Shown: positions 25,182 through 34,126 of the stretch, piece by piece
Position numbering within the stretch: the stretch's first letter is position 1
Layout of the letters: the number at the start of each line of letters is the position of its first letter
Assembly: GCA_963729275.1 (NCBI GenBank)
Contig: CAVSNH010000003.1
Coordinates: 682,001-746,000, forward strand
DNA length: 64,000 nucleotides
Reading direction: 5' to 3'
DNA from: CAVSNH01 sp963729275
Lineage (GTDB): Bacteria > Actinomycetota > Acidimicrobiia > Acidimicrobiales > RAAP-2
Translations under genes and position numbers: made by a program
Notes under the pieces: generated by a model
The model's database searches: none
Told to the model about the DNA's origin: nothing
Seen by the model: the letters and a program-made list of their open reading frames with translations, nothing else

Positions 25182-25991
25182 ATGGCCCTCTTCCTCGATC
25201 GGCACGATGCCCCGGGTGCGACTGCTTCGGACATCGCGGCGGCGCACGAACTCGACCTCTCCGTTCAGAGCAAGTACGGCGTGCGCTACGTCACCTACTG
25301 GTTTGACGAAGACCAAGGAGCAGTCTTTTGTCTTGCCGAGGGACCCGACCGCGAGTCGCTCGAGGTAGTTCACAGAGAAGCTCACGGCCTGGTGGCTGAA
25401 AGGATCATCGAAGTGGGTGAGGGGCCCATCGCTGCGTTCCTCGGCCCGCTCCCCCAGCACCCCCCCGGTGAGGCGTACGTCGACTCCGCGATCCGCGTGG
25501 TCGTCTTCACCGACTTGTGCGACTCCACCCAACAGACACAAGAGCTCGGCGACGAGGGATTCATGACGGTCCTTCGCGAACATGACGAGATAGTGCGCAG
25601 AGCACTGTCCTCAAAGGGTGGACGCGAAGTGAAGCACACGGGCGACGGCCTCATGGCTTCGTTCACCTCGGTGTCCGCCGCTGTCGAGTACGCAATCGAC
25701 ATCCAGCGTTCGTTGCGACAGCGGAACGAGGGTGATCGGCGACCCATTGATGTTCGCATCGGTATTAGTGTCGGTGAGCCAATCACTGAGCGTGGGGATC
25801 TCTTCGGAGCGACGGTTCAATTGTCCGCTCGACTGTGTGCGATAGCCACTCGCGGGGGCATCGCCGTCTCAACCTCGGTGCGGGACCTGTGCGTGGGCAA
25901 GCGGTTCGGGTTCAATGCCATGGGTGCCTTCGAACTCAAGGGATTCCCGGAGCCGGTCCCCGCGTTCGAGGTACAGATTCCCAGCGTCTGA
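25182..25991 (+). CDS. DUF4242-adenylate/guanylate cyclase fusion
   Basis: Residues ~1-85 are a DUF4242-like sensor (MALFLDRHDAPGATASDIAA, YGVRYVTYWFDEDQGAVFCL). Residues ~105-265 are a class III nucleotide cyclase: VVVFTDLCDSTQQTQELGDE with the metal Asp, GGREVKHTGDGLMASFTSV with the second Asp, RIGISVGEPITERGDLFGAT, VQLSARLCAIA where the usual Asn is Gln, and AFELKGFPEPVPAFEV. It should make cAMP or cGMP in the cytoplasm. The sensor domain matches the stand-alone protein at 24109, so both may sense the same metal or ligand. Confidence 0.88.
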   Translation: MALFLDRHDAPGATASDIAAAHELDLSVQSKYGVRYVTYWFDEDQGAVFCLAEGPDRESLEVVHREAHGLVAERIIEVGEGPIAAFLGPLPQHPPGEAYVDSAIRVVVFTDLCDSTQQTQELGDEGFMTVLREHDEIVRRALSSKGGREVKHTGDGLMASFTSVSAAVEYAIDIQRSLRQRNEGDRRPIDVRIGISVGEPITERGDLFGATVQLSARLCAIATRGGIAVSTSVRDLCVGKRFGFNAMGAFELKGFPEPVPAFEVQIPSV

Positions 25992-26269
25992 CCGCTATCG
26001 CCGTCTGCCGCTTGACATCGGTCTGATCACGAAGGGGCGAGCCGAGGGAATGACCCCGCCTGTCGCCGAAGGTATCAACCAGGCCTTCCACGATCTGCTC
26101 CAGCAGTCGGGGTTGGCAACCCGAGGTCACGGTCCGGCGGACAGATTCCCTCGAGAAGGTCTGGTCGGGAAAGGTAACCCAGTTCCAGGCGCTCCCGTGA
26201 ACCATCACGTCTAGAGACCGAAACGGTGCTCTGGTCCCTCTACATCTTTCTCAACAGGTGGCCAGGAGA

Positions 26270-27547
26270 TCAACCCGTATCAGCGAGCGGATCTGAATCC
26301 ATTAGGCCCTCGTGCGCATAGGTAACATAGGAGTTCGCCGCACACACAGCGTAATGCTCGGCCAGTTCGGCATAGTCGCCAACCGTTCCGGTGACTTGGA
26401 AGACCTTGTCCAACGAGCCACTTCGCCAGTCGACTGGGTCGCCGACTTGTTTGTGGACATCGATCTGCAGCACGCCGGGTCGTTCTCCCAAATGGCCTAA
26501 CCCGGTGATCGCAAGAACTCTCCTAGCCGAAATCGGCGGCTCGTGGTAATAGCGATAAGCGATCCGATCGCAGGAGACCGGTCCCTCCAAGACAACATGC
26601 TCGCCGAGCGCAAGTTGCATGCCCAGTTGGAGCAACGGTACACCGGAGGCGAGTTTTACAACGGTTGGAGTGAGGCCTGTCGGACGGCCGTTTATCTCAA
26701 TGATCTTGCATCCGTGAGGGGTGAGCTTGATCTCAGTCCTGTAGAAGCCAAAGTCCGATCCGAGCGCTCTAACCGATGCTGTGGCCAGATTGAACAACTC
26801 CGGGATGTCGGACGAGGGCACATCTGCGGGGAAGAAACCTCCCGATGAGCGGAACGGCGGCATCATTGGAAACAATCCCACCACTCCTAGGTGGCTGAAG
26901 ACTCCGTGACTAACGATCGTCTCGATTGTGACTCGGCCTGCATACGGCGCGGCAGAAGGGGGGAGGAGGTCCTCCATCTTCTCCTCAAGGATCATTTGTG
27001 ATGGATGATCCACCTCTTTGAGAACCCGGATGAGTTCGGACTCATCCGCGACGAGGTATATGCCAAGGCACGCGGTTCCATTTCTTGGCTTTAAGAGCGC
27101 CGGAAAGCTCACGGCCCTGCATAGCCGTTCGATCTCATCGCCGTCGATCTCTTCTTGGATGTCAGAAAACCTCGGTACCGGCACACCGGCAGCACCAAGA
27201 GCCTCACGCTGCAGCAATTTGTCGTTGAGCCGTGCGACCGTGCGAACAGAACTGCTGGGCAGTCCTAATGCGGCGGCCAGCCAGGCCTGCCGGTGCAGAT
27301 CGTGATCGAAGTAGCAGGTGATTCCGTCGGGATGCTCCGCATAGACGAGCTGGACCAGCTCTTCTGGAGTGCAGCCTTCGGCGTTTATGACTTTGCCCAA
27401 CTTGCGGAGCACCTTCGTCGTAGCGCCGAGATCTGACTCATCCACGATCCAGAGGAGCCGACACACGTCGGCTGCAGCCTCGGCTATCTCCATCCATGGC
27501 CTCGACCGTGGGCTGTGGACAACGGCTAGCAAAGGCTTCTGGCCCAT
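26270..27547 (-). CDS. ATP-grasp domain ligase
   Basis: This 425-residue protein has the ATP-grasp layout: N-terminal preATP domain (LLAVVHSPRSRPWMEIAEAA), TVARLNDKLLQREALGAAGV leading to the lid (FPALLKPRNGTACLGIYLVA), and the Mg-binding end (GFYRTEIKLTPHGCKIIEIN followed by GRPTG). Relatives ligate amino acids or peptides to carboxylates. The gene is less GC-rich than its surroundings and sits in an island with a hydrolase fusion and a GT4 gene between transposase remnants. The substrate is unknown. Confidence 0.87.
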   Translation of the reverse strand: MGQKPLLAVVHSPRSRPWMEIAEAAADVCRLLWIVDESDLGATTKVLRKLGKVINAEGCTPEELVQLVYAEHPDGITCYFDHDLHRQAWLAAALGLPSSSVRTVARLNDKLLQREALGAAGVPVPRFSDIQEEIDGDEIERLCRAVSFPALLKPRNGTACLGIYLVADESELIRVLKEVDHPSQMILEEKMEDLLPPSAAPYAGRVTIETIVSHGVFSHLGVVGLFPMMPPFRSSGGFFPADVPSSDIPELFNLATASVRALGSDFGFYRTEIKLTPHGCKIIEINGRPTGLTPTVVKLASGVPLLQLGMQLALGEHVVLEGPVSCDRIAYRYYHEPPISARRVLAITGLGHLGERPGVLQIDVHKQVGDPVDWRSGSLDKVFQVTGTVGDYAELAEHYAVCAANSYVTYAHEGLMDSDPLADTG

Positions 27548-27838
27548 GGGACCGAAATACTCCTTACGAAGCTACAGCCGATGGCGTCTGGGCAACCCCC
27601 GCTTCGCTCGAGGGAATCCGAAATGGCATATATGCCCTTGTCGGCAAATCGTCGCCGCCGCTTGAGTCGGACTATTGAAGCTTTCCGGTTTCAGTGGTGA
27701 CGGCGTGATCCGGGTGGTCTGATCGTCGTCGCCCCAGCGGACGCCGCCGGCGTAGAGCAGCACTTGGAGCCGCTAGTGCTCGAGGTTGTGAACCTAAGCC
27801 CGGCCTGCTTTCACCTGCTTCGCACAGAAGTCATCTCC

Positions 27839-28300
27839 TCAGTCGGGCCGTTCGATGCGCCGGTGAGCTGGTTCAGGATCTCGCCCGCCAGTGAAGAGCG
27901 GCCGGCCATAGTGCGGAAACGTGGTCTTGCGCACACCGGCGCTGGCCTTGTCGAGGAGGCTGGCCGCCTGCTGCAGGTCCATGTCTTTGCGATGCAACCC
28001 TTCGTCCCGCACTGCCAGCCACGCTTGCGGCACCACGAGGCGCGTTGGAGGTCAAAGCAGTACCGATCGCAAAGGTGGCCTGGTCGCGGTCATCGCCGGC
28101 CTGCTTACGGCAGGAGGAGCACGTCGCCTTGGCCTTCGCTTCGTGGACCCGACTGCGACCACCTTCTCGACGGACGTGTCGCGAACATCGAAGACCACGA
28201 GGCCGGCCAGTTCCAGCTTCGACAACTCGGTGGGCCGTAGCCAGTCGCATTCGAACTTCAGCGAACTACCGATTCTCCTGCGTCGCCTCAGCACCTGACA
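27839..28300 (-). pseudogene. ISL3-like transposase remnant
   Basis: Minus-strand pieces in different frames read LAGLVVFDVRDTSVEKVVAV, KAKATCSSCRKQ and SGWQCGTKGCIAKTWT. They resemble the N-terminal zinc-finger part of ISL3 transposases (LVWRKRRWRCP...C..KTWTE). At least two frameshifts are present and the catalytic part is missing. The rest of 27548-28880 holds a perfect hairpin (28572-28598) and no convincing gene. Confidence 0.5.
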
Positions 28301-28571
28301 AACACGACCGCGCCCCTGGTGGGAGGCCTTCATTTTTTTGTCCAAATGCGGAGCTTTCCAGCCTGTTCTGAGGTGAAAGCGTTCGGCCAAGCACCTCACT
28401 CATCCGAACCGGTCGGACGATCTGCGGCCCGGCAGATCCGATGCCACGGATGCAATGCCGCCAAGCGATGTCCAGCTCACGCTTGGAGCGGACGCCGATC
28501 GCCGACCGCATGGTCGACAGATGCGAACGGAGGATCGGGAGAGCCCGCGATCTGCAATGCGACCGGAGGGA

Positions 28572-28598
28572 TCCGATCCGCGAGATTCGCGGATCGGA
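28572..28598. repeat. Perfect 12-bp hairpin
   Basis: TCCGATCCGCGA is followed by a 3-nt GAT loop and TCGCGGATCGGA. There is no T-run on either side. It could be a structured RNA element, a protein site or an IS end. Confidence 0.8.
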
Positions 28599-28880
28599 GG
28601 TTGAGCGATTAGCTGCGGCCGGAGCGCACTCCGCCGACACCCCTTTGCCCCGCCCGAGAGGATCCCACTGGCCCTCCTCTGGTGGCTGTCCATCGCTTTG
28701 CTGACCTGGGACGATTCGCCGAGCCGCACTCCATGCTTGGCTCCCCGAATCGGTGCCACTCGATGCAGACGCGCCCCGACCAGGAGCACTCAACCACGGA
28801 AGGGATCATGTCGATAGTCCCAGGGTGCGCCGAATCACCAAGCTCCCCTCCCTACAGGTGGGCGATCCCGGTCCAACCCG

Positions 28881-30644
28881 ATGACGGCCGAACCCATCTG
28901 GTTCGGACCAGGCCGACGACCACTCTTCGGATGGATGCATCGGCCTGACGGCGGATCAGCCCGATCTGGCGTCGTCCTGTGCCCTCCGATTGGCGACGAA
29001 GAACGGCGGGCCTACCTGACGTATCGGAAGCTCGCGGAGTCACTGGCAGCGTCTGGCATCGCCTCGATCAGGTTCGCCTACGATGGCACCGGCGACTCGG
29101 CCGGGACGTTCGACGATTCCAACCGCGTGGCCGCATGGACGTCGAGCATCGTCGAAGCGATCGACCTGATGCGCGCTGCCGGTGCCCGGCACGTAGCGGT
29201 GGTGGGTATGCGCCTCGGTGCGACGCTGGCCACTCACGCCACCAGATCGGTGGGCCGGGCCGCCGATGCCGTCGTCCTGTGGGATCCTTGTGTTACCGGC
29301 AAGGAGTTTCTCCGCCATCAGCAAATCCTGCTCACGACCATCCCCGGACCCCCGGAGATCTCCGACGGGGGAGCCGGCGCCGAAGTCGTACGCGGCGAAG
29401 GGGTAGACACGCCTGGGTACCGATTCTCGAAGTCACTCGCCGAGGACTTACGCCGGCTCGAGATCGCGCCCGTCGAGACACCGGGGACGCGGGTCTTGGT
29501 ACTCGAGCGTCCCGATCGGGCCGCCTCGGGCCGCCTCGACCGCTACCTGGGATCGAGCTCTGCCGATCGCATCGACGCGATCGGTCAGGAGGAGCTCCTA
29601 GACGTCCCGCCCCTCAGCTCGGACGTACCCTCGAAGTCGGTCGAGGACATCACGACCTGGCTCTCGGGCGTGGCTCGTCCGGACAGGGCTCCGATCACCG
29701 TGCCCGAGGCCAGGGAAGCCGTCGTCGCCACCGACGGCCAGGATCGGCCTATCCACGAGCGAGCCCTACGACTCGGCGAGATCGGGCTCTTTGCCATAAC
29801 GACAGAGCCAGAGGCTCATGGCTGTGGGCCGTGGGTGATGTTCCTTAACGTCGCGACCGAGCACCACATCGGGCCCGGACGTCTCTGGGTGGACCTGGCC
29901 CGGCAATGGGCCCGCCACGGCGTGCGGTCCGTCCGCTTCGACGTGAGCGGAGTCGGCGACAGCCCGCTCCACGCCGGCCAGGCAGAGAGCGTCCCCTACT
30001 CCCGCGAGTGGCTCGACGATCTCCCTACAGTAGCCAGGGGTATTTCACCTGCCGATCCCTCCAACACGGTCCTGATCGGAATGTGCTCGGGTGGTTACGG
30101 CGCATTCGAGAGTGGGATGGCGATCGGAGCGCGAGGCGCGTACGCGATCAACCCCGTCGTTTCGTCAGCCACCGTCAGCCGGTCAACCGAGCAGTACGAC
30201 CGGCGCCGCCGGGCGATGCGATCGCTTCCTCTCCCGTTGGCCAAGCTGGCCAAGAAGCACCGCCGCACTGCGTGGTGGCTCTGGCGGACCTACCGTCAAT
30301 TCGCCGTATGGCAGGCGCCCATGGCCGTTCCTGCCACCGCGGTGCGCTCGGGACTCGACGTGCTCGTGATCTGTGGCTTCGACGATCTGAAGCCTTTCCG
30401 CGAAGTCTTCTATTGGCGTGCCTTTGGCCAGCGCAGGCTCGAGCGAACCGGACGCTTCGAGCTCGCCTTCATCCCGGCCATGGACCACCCGCTCCTCTTC
30501 GGCGATGGCCGAGACGCAGCCGTTCGGCTTCTGTCACAACGTGTGCTGGGCAGATTCGGGCCTCCCGTGGACAAGGCCCGGCTCGACGGGGACAACCCGG
30601 GTGACGTCCGGCCCCAATCCCTGGCGATGCCCGCCCGGCGCTGA
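28881..30644 (+). CDS. Fused tandem alpha/beta-hydrolase, exosortase-associated type
   Basis: This 587-residue protein has two hydrolase domains. Residues ~10-265: GVVLCPPIGDEERRAYLTYR, RFAYDGTGDSAGTFDD and VAVVGMRLGATLATHA, where the nucleophile elbow has Arg (GMRLG) in place of Ser. Residues ~295-580: WVMFLNVATEHHIGPGRLWV, RFDVSGVGDSPLHAG and VLIGMCSGGYGAFESGMAI, with Cys in the elbow. Hydrolases 1 and 2 of exosortase-A loci are normally separate proteins with such motifs. No exosortase is visible here. Fusion and altered nucleophiles suggest a transferase or scaffold role in surface polysaccharide work. Confidence 0.78.
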   Translation: MTAEPIWFGPGRRPLFGWMHRPDGGSARSGVVLCPPIGDEERRAYLTYRKLAESLAASGIASIRFAYDGTGDSAGTFDDSNRVAAWTSSIVEAIDLMRAAGARHVAVVGMRLGATLATHATRSVGRAADAVVLWDPCVTGKEFLRHQQILLTTIPGPPEISDGGAGAEVVRGEGVDTPGYRFSKSLAEDLRRLEIAPVETPGTRVLVLERPDRAASGRLDRYLGSSSADRIDAIGQEELLDVPPLSSDVPSKSVEDITTWLSGVARPDRAPITVPEAREAVVATDGQDRPIHERALRLGEIGLFAITTEPEAHGCGPWVMFLNVATEHHIGPGRLWVDLARQWARHGVRSVRFDVSGVGDSPLHAGQAESVPYSREWLDDLPTVARGISPADPSNTVLIGMCSGGYGAFESGMAIGARGAYAINPVVSSATVSRSTEQYDRRRRAMRSLPLPLAKLAKKHRRTAWWLWRTYRQFAVWQAPMAVPATAVRSGLDVLVICGFDDLKPFREVFYWRAFGQRRLERTGRFELAFIPAMDHPLLFGDGRDAAVRLLSQRVLGRFGPPVDKARLDGDNPGDVRPQSLAMPARR

Positions 30645-31204
30645 AGCTGACCCTCAGGCCCTGAATCCTTCATGGTCTCGCAGTCGATTCCTATCTGCCG
30701 TTGCCGAAGAACCCCGGACCGCGTTCTGCACAGTTCAGCGGTAGTCCGAGCTCTGGTTCACGAGCGCACGGGCTGCGCAAAAGGCTGCGCCCGGTCGGCC
30801 CAGACGGCCCTCAAGGCCCGGATGTCATTGCCGGGATGGATCCGGACGAACGAAAGCCGGGCGTCCAAATGGGGCCACTCGGTGTATCGGAGACATTGAT
30901 GAACATGACTCAGTCCGCTCCGAAGGTGTACCCAACAGGAAAGCAACCGACCCCGAGCATGGCGTCTCGGAAGACGGCGGCACCGCCGGTGCTGGCGGGA
31001 TTGCGCCCGAGGCCGTGGCGAAAGGCGTCATCGGATCTGCACGGTGACTGAGAGGTTTGATCGGCGGATCCTCGCAGTCGCGGGAGGCAGTTGACGTTCT
31101 CGAAGGCCGCGATCCTTGTCGACGACGGCTCGACCCCCGGACATTTGCACCTCCAAGTCGCCTCGCCCATAACGGTAACTGCCCCCGACAACGACCGACT
31201 CGGT
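30645..31204. other. Long stretch without a recognised gene
   Basis: About 560 bp between the hydrolase fusion and the convergent GT4 gene. Frames exist on both strands (e.g. 30701-31051 plus) but none has a ribosome site or recognisable motif. It may hold decayed mobile DNA. Confidence 0.4.
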
Positions 31205-32425
31205 TTACGACGCCCGGGTGAGCATGGCAGCCTCGTAGTTGGCCCGCAGAAGTGGAAGCACGATCGCCGGATTGAAAGCCGATTCGTACCGATCATTCGC
31301 AGCCCGCGCCGCCACGTCGTTGGCCCTTGGTTCCAGAAGGTCGAGGACAGCTTCGGCGAGGGCGTTGGAGTCGCCTTCCTTGATGACCCGTCCGCCACGA
31401 CCGACGATCTCAGGAAGTGCAAAGTAGTCGGAGACCACACACGGAAGTCCGGTGGCTAGCGCCTCGAGCAGGGTAAGAGGCAGACCGTCAAAGTGCGACG
31501 GGTAGACGAACATCTGGCAGCTCGGCAGGATCTCGTTGATGAGATCGTCACGCGGGACATAACCCACCAGGTTGGCTCCAGCCGCATCGAGTGCTGCCGC
31601 TGACACCGACACCCCATTCCCGGCGATGACTACATGTGCGTCGGGGCGAACCTCGCGAACGCGAGACATGGCGGCGATGACGGTGTGACCGCCCTTGGCG
31701 GTGAAATCGCCGGCAACGAATCCTATCCGCCCTGGGACGGGGCTGCGGTTGGCGAGGCTCGACAGCCCGGCCGGGAAGCATGGAACGATGCCGATCCGCT
31801 CTGCCGGGATCCCCTGGTCCATGTACCAATCGGCCAGGGTTTGCGTGAAGGCGACGACACGATCGGCCTCGCCGAGACCGTATTCGATGTGCGACACACC
31901 GGAGGCCCGGGCCAACTGACGGTCGACGCGGTCAGCGACCGCGACGTGAAAGGAACCCCACCCTCGTGCCCTCGAATACAGCTCTCTCAAGGGAAGCGCG
32001 TTGCTGACGAGAACTGGAGTCGGGAGGCCAGTCCATCGCACGCTGAACGTGTGGCAGTGCACCAGGTCGAACCTTCCAAGGATCTCAATTAGACGGAAAG
32101 GTTCCCGGTAGAGAACCCCGTGCTGTCGAAGGAGATTTATGGATCGTTCTCGCGCCCAAGTGAAAAGGGACAGTCCTCGGGCGGCTATTCCACGACTGAA
32201 TGACACGGACTGCCGACGACCGTGCTCGCGGATCTCGCCGTTGGCGAGAGCCTTGTCATAAGGGATGTAGGTCACGCCGGGAGGCGGTCGTTCCAGGAGC
32301 GCCTCGCTGTAGATCACGTCACCACAGAAGGGATCAACGTCTCGGAGCGGGCTCATCAAGAGAACCCGAAGAGTTCGTTCGGCCGATTGTGCAGAACCCC
32401 GATCGATCGAGTGCTCTGTGGCCAT
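31205..32425 (-). CDS. GT4-family glycosyltransferase
   Basis: This 406-residue protein has a GT-B fold. The N-terminal domain contains LIEILGRFDLVHCHTFSVRW. The C-terminal domain contains RIGFVAGDFTAKGGHTVIAA, DAHVVIAGNGV, LPSCQMFVYPSHFDGLPLTL, LEALATGLPCVVSDYFALPE (donor-binding EX7E-like segment) and RGGRVIKEGDSNALAEAVLD. It transfers a sugar from a nucleotide donor at the cytoplasmic membrane face, probably for a surface glycan. Within the same island are an ATP-grasp ligase and a fused hydrolase. Confidence 0.92.
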   Translation of the reverse strand: MATEHSIDRGSAQSAERTLRVLLMSPLRDVDPFCGDVIYSEALLERPPPGVTYIPYDKALANGEIREHGRRQSVSFSRGIAARGLSLFTWARERSINLLRQHGVLYREPFRLIEILGRFDLVHCHTFSVRWTGLPTPVLVSNALPLRELYSRARGWGSFHVAVADRVDRQLARASGVSHIEYGLGEADRVVAFTQTLADWYMDQGIPAERIGIVPCFPAGLSSLANRSPVPGRIGFVAGDFTAKGGHTVIAAMSRVREVRPDAHVVIAGNGVSVSAAALDAAGANLVGYVPRDDLINEILPSCQMFVYPSHFDGLPLTLLEALATGLPCVVSDYFALPEIVGRGGRVIKEGDSNALAEAVLDLLEPRANDVAARAANDRYESAFNPAIVLPLLRANYEAAMLTRAS

Positions 32426-32490
32426 TGGTCGAGCATCGGCATGGGCTCGAATGACCTTGAGCTTGCGACCATCGGCGAGCCATCAGAACC

Positions 32491-32720
32491 GTGCCGTTGA
32501 CCCCGGGAACCTGGCTTTGTCGGAGACCTGCGCCGCCGCCCGTCGTCTCCCGTCCACCTACGCCGCGACGCTCGGCCCTACCTGGGGCGAGTTCCTGGGA
32601 CCCAGGCCAATGGCATCCTCGCCACCGACTTCTCAATCGTCGACACAGTCACGATGCGGCGCTTCTGCGTCCTCTTCGTGATCGAGATCGACCGGCGACA
32701 GGGGCATCTGTTCAACTCAA
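32491..32720 (+). pseudogene. Transposase middle-region remnant
   Basis: Across two plus-strand frames: LGPTWGEFL, then NGILATDFSIVDTVTMRRFC and VLFVIEIDRRQGHL. These match the stretch PTWREFLRAQAKGILACDFFTVDTV..RRLYVLFVIEL of actinobacterial rve transposases, including the first catalytic Asp. Both ends are missing. Confidence 0.7.
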
Positions 32721-32821
32721 GGCCAATCCGAACGGTCCCTGGGTCCCAGGTGGCCCGAAACTCGCCTCCCACCTCGAAGAGTCCTGGCGACGCTTTCGAT
32801 TCCTCATCCGGCGCGAAAGGG

Positions 32822-33967
32822 TCAGAGATTCCCGTCGGGCTTCTCGGCATTTACAGCGTTGCTCGCTCCGGCCGTCCGCGGCCGAAGGGGGGCGATCGCC
32901 TCGATCTCGTCCCGCCGCGGGCCCGACCACAATGCTGGCGGAGCGTCAGTTGCGAACGCCAATGCGTAAGCAGCAGCCTCGTAGTTGACCCGCCAACCCA
33001 AAAAGTCCGCCCACACATCCTCTACGGGGCGTTCGACCGGAAAGTCGACTCGGCGCAGACGCTCGATAGCTTCAAGGAACTCCCCATACGAGAGTGAGAT
33101 CCCGTCGCTTGGGTCGGCGTCCTCCGGGATAGGTAACCGTAGGGCCCGGGCGATATTGCCGAGGCAGGTGAAGCCTCCGCGCAGACAGAGGCGTGCTTGG
33201 ATGAGGCCTCTCGCCTTGGGAATGAGCGCCAAGTACAGCGCCGCGGCGTCGAGCACGGCAAGCTGCGCCGTTACCCACGACGACAGCGGACGAGGCGAGC
33301 GGAACCAGATCAGCGGGACATAGGTGGTGTGGCTCTCGGATACGTCCGCTGACCACTGCTCCCACGCTTCGAACAGCTCCGGCAGCTCGCCAACGGCAGA
33401 AACACCGCTGCCCAGGCCATAATGCGTGCGGGCCAGCAGCTCTGGGCCCCATGACGGCACGCCGGCTCTCGAGTCGAGCATGGTGATGAGCGCCTCACGA
33501 CGGTTGAAGGCTGCATACAGAGTCGGAAGGTAGCCGATCTGGAGTGCAACCGTCCCGAGTCCAGCGAGCGCAGCAAGCGGTTCAAGTGCTGCGACCCCCC
33601 TCGTATTTGGGGCTAGATAGCCCAACGTGCACAGCGCCGAGCCGGCTTGCTCCATGGCGCTACCCAGCTCGTGGTTACCAATAAAGGGCCACATGAGCAG
33701 TCCAAACCCCAACTGGTAGAGGGCCAGCCATGCCACAACCTGCCCGATGAGCTGTACCGGTGCCTGGACAGCCAGGATCCGGTCCCGGCGTTCATAGGAG
33801 CTGGTCTTGTTCGCAAAGAAGTGGAACACGGCGCGGTTGACGAGGAAGACCATCCGAGGAATGCGGCTCCGAATGCGCCGCGGTACGACCAAGGTGCCAA
33901 GGACACTCCATCCTGTGCCCAGCACGATGAAAGCGCCGATCACAGCTGCTACGACTCGGATGGCCAT
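32822..33967 (-). CDS. Channel-like integral membrane protein
   Basis: This 381-residue protein starts with a membrane helix (VVAAVIGAFIVLGTGWSVLG), then a pair of helices around a possible pore loop (MEQAGSALCTLGYLAPNTRG), another helix, and a ~200-residue soluble part (WGPELLARTHYGLGSG, LPELFEAWEQWSADVSESHT). The layout resembles two-helix ion channel proteins, but the selectivity filter TVGYG is absent (CTLGY instead). It is divergent from topoisomerase IB. An ion conduction role is a guess. Confidence 0.65.
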   Translation of the reverse strand: MAIRVVAAVIGAFIVLGTGWSVLGTLVVPRRIRSRIPRMVFLVNRAVFHFFANKTSSYERRDRILAVQAPVQLIGQVVAWLALYQLGFGLLMWPFIGNHELGSAMEQAGSALCTLGYLAPNTRGVAALEPLAALAGLGTVALQIGYLPTLYAAFNRREALITMLDSRAGVPSWGPELLARTHYGLGSGVSAVGELPELFEAWEQWSADVSESHTTYVPLIWFRSPRPLSSWVTAQLAVLDAAALYLALIPKARGLIQARLCLRGGFTCLGNIARALRLPIPEDADPSDGISLSYGEFLEAIERLRRVDFPVERPVEDVWADFLGWRVNYEAAAYALAFATDAPPALWSGPRRDEIEAIAPLRPRTAGASNAVNAEKPDGNL

Positions 33968-34126
33968 GCCTTAGCTTGGCATGGCTACAAACGCCAAGTT
34001 GAGATGAAGGTTGGAGAGATCGAAAAGGTCAGACGTCTAGGATGTTGGCGATGCCTACCGCCAATTTGTCTCGGGCTCGCGTCAGGGTGGGATCGTTCTC
34101 ACCAACTGAGTGCTGAGGGTCTTGGG

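Noticed and set aside
32822..33967. Potassium channel
   Set aside because: The helix-loop-helix layout fits, but no TVGYG-type filter is present, so only a channel-like membrane protein can be claimed.
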